Assembly (NCBI GenBank): GCA_934597465.1
Contig: CAKTSC010000120.1
Span: 1-5,285 of the forward strand
Length of the DNA: 5,285 bases
Source: an uncultured Dysosmobacter sp.
GTDB taxonomy: Bacteria > Bacillota > Clostridia > Oscillospirales > Oscillospiraceae
Direction of reading: 5' to 3'
Shown here piece after piece: positions 1-5,285 of this stretch. Position 1 is the stretch's first letter. Every line of letters starts with the position of its first letter. Under the pieces are notes generated by a model. It saw only the letters and a list, made by a program, of their open reading frames with translations. It did not search any database and was not told the DNA's origin. A program made the translations under genes and the position numbers.

Positions 1-150
1 GTCCATCTCCACGGGCTCGGCCTCCTTCTTGGTGGGCTCGGGAGCGGGGGCGGCGGGGGTGGGGATGGCGGTCTCCAGCGTCAGCTCGGGGACGGCCGTC
101 GCGGCGGCGGTGGGTTCCAGCGTCAGCTCAGGGATCTTGTTTTCCTCCAT
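1..150 (-). CDS. Probable TelA-family toxic anion resistance protein, N-terminal 50 codons only
   Basis: Only the first 50 residues are in the window; the gene runs off the left edge. The ATG (148-150) is preceded by GGAGGAA (157-163) at about 6 nt. The peptide begins MEENKIPELTLEP and is a low-complexity Ala/Pro/Glu linker carrying the element PELTLE twice, ending in a charged stretch (PTKKEAEPVEMD). TelA-family proteins (associated with tellurite and other toxic-anion tolerance, KlaA/YceH relatives) in Firmicutes commonly start with such linkers containing L-T-L motifs, and they are typically encoded just downstream of xpaC, as here (43 nt after the xpaC stop, same strand, no terminator between). 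The identification is therefore by context and N-terminal style; the conserved helical TelA domain is not visible. Another protein with a disordered N-terminus cannot be excluded. Confidence 0.65.
   Translation of the reverse strand, partial: MEENKIPELTLEPTAAATAVPELTLETAIPTPAAPAPEPTKKEAEPVEMD
74..134 (-). repeat. Two direct copies of a 19-nt element in the TelA-like N-terminus
   Basis: The 19-nt element at 74-92 recurs at 116-134 with one mismatch. The offset is 42 nt (14 codons), so the reading frame is kept and both copies encode PELTLE. It looks like a small in-frame duplication within the disordered N-terminal linker. Confidence 0.7.
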
Positions 151-193
151 GGTAATTTCCTCCGTTCATCCCTTGTCGGGAATTGATTGTTTT

Positions 194-895
194 TTAGAGT
201 TCCAGTTGGATGCCGCCATCCTGGGCGGGGACGGTCTGGGCCTTCAGCTCCTGCTCGGTGAGGCCCTCCCGGGCCATCATGTTCTCCAGGACGGTGATGT
301 CTGTGGAGATGTCCAATGCCTCGCTGCCGTAGAGGGCGTCCAGCTGCTTTTCAAAGGCGGTGACGATGGTCTTCATCATGCCGGAGACCTTGGCCTTGGT
401 GGCGTCCACGTTCTCGCCGGAGATCCCGGCGGAGCTGGCCCGGTCATAGGCGTTCAGGAGCTTCAGGGTGGTGGGCAGGTAGTAATCCATGAAGCGGCGG
501 ATCTGGGGGAGCTTCGCGGGCTCCTCCTTCACCCGTTCAAAGATCTTCTCCGAGATCTGCTGGAGCCGCACGATGTCGGCGGAGACGGCGGCGTCCTCGA
601 TGCTCTCATCCAGGCGCTTCATCTCGGCGAGGGCCAGGCGGCCGTCCTTGAGCATCCTGTCAAGATCCGCGTTGCCGGTGGACTCCTCCTTGGGCTTCTC
701 CGCCGTCTTCTCCTGCTTCTCTCCCTCCGGTACGCCGGTCTTGGCGCAGAGGGCCGAGAGCAGCAGGAAGGCCGCCAGGGAGATGACCCCCACGATCAGG
801 AAATGGCTCACCCGGTACAAGGGGAAGAGCAGCGCGTAGGCCAGCCAGATCACCGCCACGGCGTAGAACGGCGCGGCGGATTTGCGAACTTTCAT
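194..895 (-). CDS. xpaC: XpaC-like 5-bromo-4-chloroindolyl phosphate hydrolysis family membrane protein
   Basis: This 233-residue protein belongs to the XpaC family, named for a Bacillus gene linked to hydrolysis of the phosphatase substrate X-phosphate. The true biochemical activity is not established, and I see no classical hydrolase motif. Residues 9-26 and 31-51 are two hydrophobic segments, followed by a charged linker (about 55-75, Lys/Glu rich) and a helical domain. That domain carries the family-typical stretch FMDYYLPTTLKLLNAYDR (135-152), FEKQLDALYG (181-190) and DISTDITVLENMM (195-207). It is probably anchored in the membrane by an N-terminal hairpin with the helical domain in the cytoplasm. 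The ATG is supported by AAGGAGGG (901-908) at 5 nt. The probable TelA gene follows after 43 nt, the usual xpaC-telA pairing in Firmicutes, so the two likely act together in envelope stress or toxic-anion tolerance. Confidence 0.88.
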   Translation of the reverse strand: MKVRKSAAPFYAVAVIWLAYALLFPLYRVSHFLIVGVISLAAFLLLSALCAKTGVPEGEKQEKTAEKPKEESTGNADLDRMLKDGRLALAEMKRLDESIEDAAVSADIVRLQQISEKIFERVKEEPAKLPQIRRFMDYYLPTTLKLLNAYDRASSAGISGENVDATKAKVSGMMKTIVTAFEKQLDALYGSEALDISTDITVLENMMAREGLTEQELKAQTVPAQDGGIQLEL

Positions 896-910
896 CCAGT
901 CCCTCCTTCT

Positions 911-934
911 CGCCCCGGCGTTGCTCCCGGGGCG
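911..934 (-). promoter_or_regulatory. Leader hairpin abutting the xpaC ribosome binding site
   Basis: A perfect 8-bp GC-only stem (CGCCCCGG, 911-918, with CCGGGGCG, 927-934) encloses an 8-nt loop. In the minus-strand transcript its 3' arm ends at the base before AGAAGGAGGG (901-910), the xpaC Shine-Dalgarno region. It lacks a T-tract, so it is not a terminator. It may protect the 5' end of the mRNA or shape access to the ribosome binding site; neither role is shown by sequence alone. Confidence 0.55.
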
Positions 935-958
935 CTTGGTTTGTCCGATACTGTTTCC

Positions 959-987
959 ATTATAGCGCCATTTGGAAAAGCGGTCAA
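959..987 (-). promoter_or_regulatory. Sigma-A type promoter of the xpaC-telA operon
   Basis: On the minus strand, -35 TTGACC (982-987) and a perfect -10 TATAAT (959-964) are separated by 17 bp. Transcription should start near 952, giving a leader of about 57 nt before the xpaC ATG. This is the best-matching promoter in the window. Confidence 0.88.
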
Positions 988-1066
988 GGAAAAGCGGGGC
1001 ATTCCGGGGCCTGGTGGGGAAATCTTTACCGTTTGGACACAGATGTTCCCGATCACGGCAGGGAAA

Positions 1067-1096
1067 CGCCCCCGTCCCGGCGGCGGGACGGGGGCG
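1067..1096 (-). terminator. GC-rich hairpin terminator after the DUF6512-like gene
   Basis: A perfect 13-bp stem (1067-1079 with 1084-1096) closes a 4-nt loop and lies about 16 nt beyond the stop codon of the membrane-protein gene. On the minus strand it is followed only by TTTCCC, so the U-tract is short. Termination may be partial, which could give some read-through toward the xpaC promoter. Confidence 0.62.
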
Positions 1097-1111
1097 GAGG
1101 CGGGCAATCGT

Positions 1112-1654
1112 TTAGCCCAGGCGGCCGAAGCCCCCGGTGACGGGATCCTGAAAGAGGGGGATGCGGCAGGGGCGGAAGGTAAGGTAGAGGAAGAGGAACA
1201 GGACGCCCCAGAGGAGCAGCAGGCCCAGCAGCTGCTGCCACCCGGCGCTGAGGGCGTCCCGCCGCCGGAGCGTCCGATCCAGCAGGAAGGCCGCGGCGGC
1301 GGAGAGGAGGAAGACGGCGATGTCCGCCGCCAGAAAGTGCCGTCCCAGGGCGCCGGTATAGGTATAGTACAGCACCGGGATTAGCGCCGTGCCGCAGAGG
1401 GCGGAGGCCGCCCGGGCGGCCAGGTAGTTGGAGGAGGTGCGGCCCTGGAAGCAGAGCTGCACCATGGAGAGGAGGAAGAGGGGCACGTAGAGGAGCTTCA
1501 TATGCTCCCAGACGGACTCGTTCACTGCCGAGACGGCCGCCGCCCAGGCGCTCTCCCCGCTCCAGGCATAGAGGAAATGGAGGGCCGTGCCCGCCAGCAC
1601 CGTGAAAAGGAAGCCTCCCAGCTCCCATCCGTCCATCCGCCTGCGCACGCGCAT
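1112..1654 (-). CDS. DUF6512-like five-helix integral membrane protein of unknown function
   Basis: This 180-residue protein has five hydrophobic segments: about 13-31, 54-70, 82-100, 107-125 and 142-160. Two conserved-looking soluble motifs stand out. One is VNESVWEHMKL (44-54), right after a helix ending HFLYAWSG; the other is a C-terminal FRPCRIPLFQDPVTGGFG (160-177). I recognise these as typical of the uncharacterised DUF6512 family of Clostridia; that is from memory, not a search. The NES.WEH motif has polar and acidic residues that could bind a metal or ligand, but no reaction is known. Start choice is uncertain. The ATG at 1654 has GGAGG only 1 nt upstream, which is too close, whereas GTG at codon 3 (1646-1648) sits 7 nt from the same GGAGG; ATG at codon 7 has no good site. 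No convincing promoter was seen upstream. Confidence 0.8.
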   Translation of the reverse strand: MRVRRRMDGWELGGFLFTVLAGTALHFLYAWSGESAWAAAVSAVNESVWEHMKLLYVPLFLLSMVQLCFQGRTSSNYLAARAASALCGTALIPVLYYTYTGALGRHFLAADIAVFLLSAAAAFLLDRTLRRRDALSAGWQQLLGLLLLWGVLFLFLYLTFRPCRIPLFQDPVTGGFGRLG

Positions 1655-1703
1655 CCCTCCCCCGGCCAGTTCGCCCCCCTAGTCTATGCGGATGCCGGAC
1701 GGC

Positions 1704-1738
1704 TTATCCCGCAGGCGGAAACTTTTCCGCGGGGATAA
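1704..1738. repeat. Interrupted inverted repeat between prfC terminator and membrane-protein gene
   Basis: Outer arms TTATCCC (1704-1710) and GGGATAA (1732-1738) flank inner arms GCGGAA (1715-1720) and TTCCGC (1725-1730) around a 4-nt loop, with a small asymmetric bulge between the two stems. It lies directly next to the prfC terminator, sharing base 1738, and upstream of the DUF6512-like gene. It may be an operator, a leader hairpin or a decayed second terminator; the sequence does not decide. Confidence 0.45.
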
Positions 1739-1770
1739 AAGAGCCCTCCGGCAGCGCCGGAGGGCTCTTT
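1738..1770 (-). terminator. Rho-independent terminator of prfC
   Basis: A perfect 15-bp stem (1738-1752 with 1756-1770) with loop of 3 nt starts 11 nt past the prfC stop codon. On the minus strand the 3' arm ends in TTTTATCCCC. On the plus strand the hairpin is also followed by a T-rich run, so it could work both ways, but no plus-strand gene ends there. Confidence 0.88.
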
Positions 1771-1781
1771 CCTGTTTCCTT

Positions 1782-3362
<1,581 letters not shown>

Positions 3363-3394
3363 AGTTCCCTTGATCCTTTCTTTCGATGACCGGA

Positions 3395-3410
3395 GCGGGG
3401 ATCGCCCCGC
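3395..3410 (-). promoter_or_regulatory. Hairpin in the second leader repeat before prfC
   Basis: GCGGGG and CCCCGC form a perfect 6-bp stem with a 4-nt loop, ending about 33 nt before the prfC ATG. The first repeat has a counterpart, CCGGGG (3504-3509) with CCCCGG (3486-3491), with a 12-nt loop. The hairpin position is thus kept in both copies although the bases differ, which hints at a structural role. No T-tract follows either. Confidence 0.5.
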
Positions 3411-3448
3411 GCCCCGGGAATGCTGAAAAGCCTGTGCGGGGCCTGATA

Positions 3449-3460
3449 TCAGATCGGCAT
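3449..3460 (-). CDS. Possible three-codon leader ORF (Met-Pro-Ile, TGA stop) upstream of prfC
   Basis: ATG-CCG-ATC-TGA sits at the end of the first leader repeat, in the place that corresponds to the prfC start in the second repeat. It has purine-rich GAGGA at 3471-3475 (10 nt) and again at 3464-3468 (3 nt), as good as or better than the real prfC site. It lies downstream of the predicted transcription start (near 3523) and is 98 nt upstream of, and out of frame with, prfC. Whether it is translated is unknown; it could also be a harmless relic of the duplication. Confidence 0.4.
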   Translation of the reverse strand: MPI

Positions 3461-3529
3461 GGTTCCTCGATCCTCGCTTTCCTGACCGGGGACGGAGACG
3501 GGCCCCCGGGAATGCTTCAAAACCAATTA

Positions 3530-3558
3530 AAGATATCATATTCTCCCCGCTTTTGCAA
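3530..3558 (-). promoter_or_regulatory. Predicted promoter of prfC
   Basis: On the minus strand, -35 TTGCAA (3553-3558) and -10 TATCTT (3530-3535) are spaced by 17 bp; each matches four of six consensus bases. The region around the -10 is AT-rich in an otherwise GC-rich window. The expected transcription start near 3523 gives a leader of about 160 nt that begins almost exactly at the first leader repeat. Confidence 0.65.
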
Positions 3559-3586
3559 GGATTTCCGCAGATTTCCCGGGAAAATC

Positions 3587-3615
3587 AACGGGAGGGAGCA
3601 AGGCTCCCTCCCGTT
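3587..3615 (-). terminator. Rho-independent terminator of the lipoprotein gene
   Basis: A perfect 13-bp stem (3587-3599 with 3603-3615), loop of 3 nt, starts 18 nt past the lipoprotein stop codon; on the minus strand it is followed by GATTTTCC. It separates the lipoprotein unit from the prfC promoter, whose -35 lies only 28 bp further on. Confidence 0.85.
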
Positions 3616-3633
3616 TCTCGCATTTTTCAGCGC

Positions 3634-4443
3634 TCAGCCCGCGGCATTTTCCGTCAGCAGGTCGTCCGTGATGATCTCATTCTCCAGGGAGAAATCCACC
3701 ACAGCGCCGCTGCCCTGCCAGGAGGCCTCCCACTTTTGGAAGTCCGCCTGATCCATGGGCTCCACGGCGAAGGTGCCGTTGTCACCGTAGGTCTCGCCGT
3801 TCTCGGCCACGTAGTAGACGATGCCGGCGCCGCTGGCGTCCGCGTCCTTGGGGAAGGGGTTCCCGGCGTAGTCCTGTGCGTGGATGCTGCCGTCCCAGGC
3901 GTCCACCGCAGCCACCTTCTGATAGCTGTCGCTCTCCGCATCGTAGCGGTAGAGGGCGTAGGGCCAGAAGTCCCCGGCCAGGCCCTGGTTGTGGCTGGCG
4001 TCCGCCCGGACATAGCCGTTTTCATAGAAGGTCAGGGAAGGGAACACCTCCAGCTCCGCCCGGAGCTGGCCGCCCTGCCCGTCCAGCACCAGGTAGTCCA
4101 TGGAGGCCATGACGCCGGTGTCCTGCATCAGCAGCAGCTCCTCGAAACCGTCGCCGTCGATGTCCGTGATGGTGTAGCGGTACTCGGTGGACATCTCGTC
4201 GCCAACCAGGGCTTCAAAGCCGGGGAGGGTCCCGGTGGTCCGCAGGGTCTCCACGGCGTCCTCCAGGGTCTTCCGGGCGGTCTGGACCTCCTCCGCCGTG
4301 GGGACATTGACGGGCTCCGATCCGGAGGCGCTGCCGGAAGCATTGCCGGAGCCGCTGCCGGACGCCGCGCCGTTCCCCTTCCCCGCGCAGCCGCTGAGCA
4401 GCAGCGCCAGCGCCAGGATCCCCGCAAGAATGCTCTTTCTCAT
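3634..4443 (-). CDS. Secreted lipoprotein of unknown function with a DxDGDG calcium-loop-like motif
   Basis: The 269-residue product starts with a lipoprotein signal peptide: MRKS, a hydrophobic core (5-16) and lipobox LSGC with Cys19 as the lipidated residue. A Gly/Ser-rich linker (20-42) follows, as expected for a surface tether, then an acidic folded part. The motif DIDGDGFEELLL (94-105) resembles EF-hand or FG-GAP-like calcium loops that sit at the start of beta-propeller-type repeats. The C-terminal half is rich in Asp, Tyr and Trp (for example FWPYALYRYDAESDSY). This arrangement is common in uncharacterised Clostridia lipoproteins; I do not recognise a named family or enzyme motif. The ATG has AGGAGG (4451-4456) 7 nt upstream. 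It is a single-gene unit with its own promoter and terminator, divergent from trmO. It is likely anchored on the outer face of the membrane. Confidence 0.85.
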   Translation of the reverse strand: MRKSILAGILALALLLSGCAGKGNGAASGSGSGNASGSASGSEPVNVPTAEEVQTARKTLEDAVETLRTTGTLPGFEALVGDEMSTEYRYTITDIDGDGFEELLLMQDTGVMASMDYLVLDGQGGQLRAELEVFPSLTFYENGYVRADASHNQGLAGDFWPYALYRYDAESDSYQKVAAVDAWDGSIHAQDYAGNPFPKDADASGAGIVYYVAENGETYGDNGTFAVEPMDQADFQKWEASWQGSGAVVDFSLENEIITDDLLTENAAG

Positions 4444-4499
4444 CGATCTTCCTCCTTCTTCCGGATGGCCGGAATTATGTTACCTCCTAATAGAACCAT
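4440..4499 (-). CDS. Possible 19-residue leader ORF overlapping the lipoprotein start
   Basis: An ATG at 4499 opens a frame reading MVLLGGNIIPAIRKKEEDR and stops at a TGA that overlaps the lipoprotein ATG (ATGA arrangement typical of translational coupling). It lies within the predicted leader transcript. Its own ribosome binding site is weak (only CTGGGG close upstream), and the Lys/Glu/Asp tail is simply the lipoprotein Shine-Dalgarno region read as codons. The ORF may therefore be fortuitous. Confidence 0.25.
   Translation of the reverse strand: MVLLGGNIIPAIRKKEEDR
4479..4489 (-). promoter_or_regulatory. Second strong Shine-Dalgarno-like sequence without an ATG
   Basis: TTAGGAGGTAA in the lipoprotein leader is a near-perfect anti-SD complement, better than the AGGAGG that serves the lipoprotein ATG about 30 nt downstream. 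No ATG, GTG or TTG follows at normal spacing; the codons there are ATA and ATT. It could be a ribosome standby site or a relic of another start. Confidence 0.45.
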
Positions 4500-4516
4500 A
4501 CCCCAGCGGAAAAAGC

Positions 4517-4545
4517 ATCACAAAACGGTAACAGTTCGGTGTCAA
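4517..4545 (-). promoter_or_regulatory. Promoter of the lipoprotein gene
   Basis: On the minus strand, a perfect -35 TTGACA (4540-4545) and -10 TGTGAT (4517-4522, four of six consensus) are spaced by 17 bp. Transcription should start near 4510, giving a leader of about 67 nt. The -35 is back to back with that of trmO, 20 bp away. Confidence 0.75.
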
Positions 4546-4565
4546 TTTTCTATTCCTTTCCCCGC

Positions 4566-4594
4566 TTGCGCCCTCCCCCGCTTTGGGGTACAAT
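4566..4594 (+). promoter_or_regulatory. Promoter of trmO
   Basis: A -10 TACAAT (4589-4594, five of six consensus) lies 17 bp after a weak -35 TTGCGC (4566-4571). Transcription would start near 4601, leaving a short leader of about 28 nt containing only the ribosome binding site. The weak -35 next to the lipoprotein -35 could allow competition or shared control by a protein bound between them. Confidence 0.65.
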
Positions 4595-4628
4595 GGCAGG
4601 GTGATTTCTTTTAGAAGGAGGCGGCCCC

Positions 4629-5285
4629 ATGGAGATCCGGCCCATCGCCCACATCCGAAGCGACTTCGCCGAGAAGTTCGGCATCCCCCGGCAGAGCGGC
4701 CTTGTGGAGAGCCTGGAGGCCCGGGTGGTCTTTGAGCCGGAGTTCCGGAACCCGGACGCACTCCGGGGCATTGAGGGCTTCAGCCACCTCTGGCTCATCT
4801 GGGAGTTCTCCCGGGCCCGGCGGGAGGGCTTCTCCCCCACCGTCCGGCCGCCCCGGCTGGGCGGGAACGTCCGGCTGGGGGTCTTCGCCACCCGCTCCCC
4901 CTTCCGGCCCAACCCCCTGGGGCTCTCCTGCGTGCGTCTTCTGGGGGTGGAGGAAACGCCCCGGGAGGGGCTGGTGCTGCGGGTGGCCGGGGCGGATCTT
5001 CTGGACGGCACCCCCATCTACGACATCAAGCCCTACCTCCCCTACGCCGACTGCCGCCCGGAGGCAGCGGGCGGCTGGACGGGCGGGGGGGCCGACCGCC
5101 TGCTTACGGTAAACTGCCCGGAGGAGCTTCTCGCCCGTCTGCCAGAGGGCAAGCGGGCCGCCGCCCTGGGAGTTCTGGCCAACGACCCCCGGCCCCACTA
5201 CCAGAGCAACCCGGAGCGCATCTACGGCTTCCTCTTCGCGGGCTGCGAGATCCGCTTCCGGGTGGAGGGCGAGACCCTCACCGTC
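4629..5285 (+). CDS. trmO: tRNA (adenine37-N6)-methyltransferase TrmO (TsaA/YaeB family), cut at the window end
   Basis: TrmO uses S-adenosylmethionine to methylate N6 of t6A37 in tRNA-Thr, forming m6t6A and tuning codon reading in the cytoplasm. The frame is open for 219 codons to the window end without a stop; E. coli TrmO is about 235 residues, so only a short C-terminal tail is missing. Family motifs are intact and in order: KFGIPRQSG (16-24), GFSHLWLIWEF (50-60), the signature RLGGNVRLGVFATRSPFRPN (76-95) followed by PLGLS (96-100), DGTPIYDIKPYLPYAD (126-141), and in the C-terminal domain NDPRPHYQSNPERIYG (185-200). Arg89, Arg93, Asn95 and the DIKPY stretch belong to the conserved active-site region. 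The ATG is set by AAGGAGG (4615-4621) at 7 nt. It is transcribed divergently from the lipoprotein gene. There is no sign of decay. Confidence 0.95.
   Translation, partial: MEIRPIAHIRSDFAEKFGIPRQSGLVESLEARVVFEPEFRNPDALRGIEGFSHLWLIWEFSRARREGFSPTVRPPRLGGNVRLGVFATRSPFRPNPLGLSCVRLLGVEETPREGLVLRVAGADLLDGTPIYDIKPYLPYADCRPEAAGGWTGGGADRLLTVNCPEELLARLPEGKRAAALGVLANDPRPHYQSNPERIYGFLFAGCEIRFRVEGETLTV

Noticed and set aside
29..1384. Open frame of 451 codons on the plus strand
   Set aside because: It crosses three minus-strand genes, their promoter and a terminator, and has low-complexity composition; it is an artefact of high GC content with few stop codons.
1053..1628. Minus-strand frame of 191 codons in another phase of the membrane-protein gene
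   Set aside because: It reads through the terminator hairpin and is Pro/Arg/Gly-rich, while the alternative frame gives five clean membrane helices and conserved motifs.
3443..3452. Perfect 10-bp palindrome CTGATATCAG between the prfC leader repeats
   Set aside because: It is short and overlaps the mini-ORF stop; it could be an operator half, but there is no second copy or other support, so it is not listed as a site.
3363..3539. 59-residue N-terminal extension of prfC in the same frame
   Set aside because: RF3 proteins begin near MPTLQEEI; the extension has no family similarity that I recognise, starts inside the predicted promoter and covers the leader repeat.
3553..4614. Plus-strand frame of 353 codons over the lipoprotein gene
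   Set aside because: It is antisense to a gene with a clear lipobox, ribosome binding site, promoter and terminator; its peptide lacks any motif.
4611..5198. Minus-strand frames of 195 and 155 codons opposite trmO
   Set aside because: The plus strand encodes an intact TrmO with all family motifs; the antisense peptides are Pro/Gly/Arg-rich shadows.

Overview
This GC-rich window reads as a bacterial chromosome segment, most likely from a gut-type Clostridia lineage of the Oscillospiraceae kind. That placement is an inference. It rests on AGGAGG-type ribosome binding sites before most genes, an XpaC/TelA-type gene pair, a five-helix protein resembling the Clostridia DUF6512 family, and strong GC bias at third codon positions. 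Five of the six protein genes lie on the minus strand and one on the plus strand. The window cuts the genes at both ends.

Layout from left to right. (1) Positions 1-895, minus strand: a two-gene operon. xpaC-like (194-895) is followed by the first 50 codons of a probable TelA-family toxic-anion-resistance gene (1-150). It has a near-consensus sigma-A promoter (959-987) and a leader hairpin ending right at the xpaC ribosome binding site. (2) Positions 1067-1654, minus strand: a small five-helix membrane protein ending in a GC-rich hairpin. (3) Positions 1738-3558, minus strand: prfC (peptide chain release factor 3) with a strong terminator and its own promoter. Its roughly 160-nt leader holds a decayed tandem copy of the prfC translation start region, and that copy forms a three-codon open reading frame, ATG-CCG-ATC-TGA. 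(4) Positions 3587-4545, minus strand: a lipoprotein of unknown function with a terminator, a consensus-like promoter and two strong Shine-Dalgarno sequences. (5) Positions 4566-5285, plus strand: trmO (tRNA m6t6A37 methyltransferase), transcribed divergently and cut by the window end after 219 codons.

prfC and trmO both serve translation (termination and tRNA-Thr modification), but each has its own promoter and they are not one operon. The xpaC/telA pair belongs to envelope or toxic-compound tolerance. The most interesting item is the prfC leader. RF3 is known to act on ribosomes that stop or stall early on very short ORFs, so a start-region duplicate that became a three-codon ORF could report on RF3 activity. 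The sequence shows the repeat and the mini-ORF; the regulatory role is a hypothesis. No mobile element, CRISPR array, tRNA or rRNA gene was seen.
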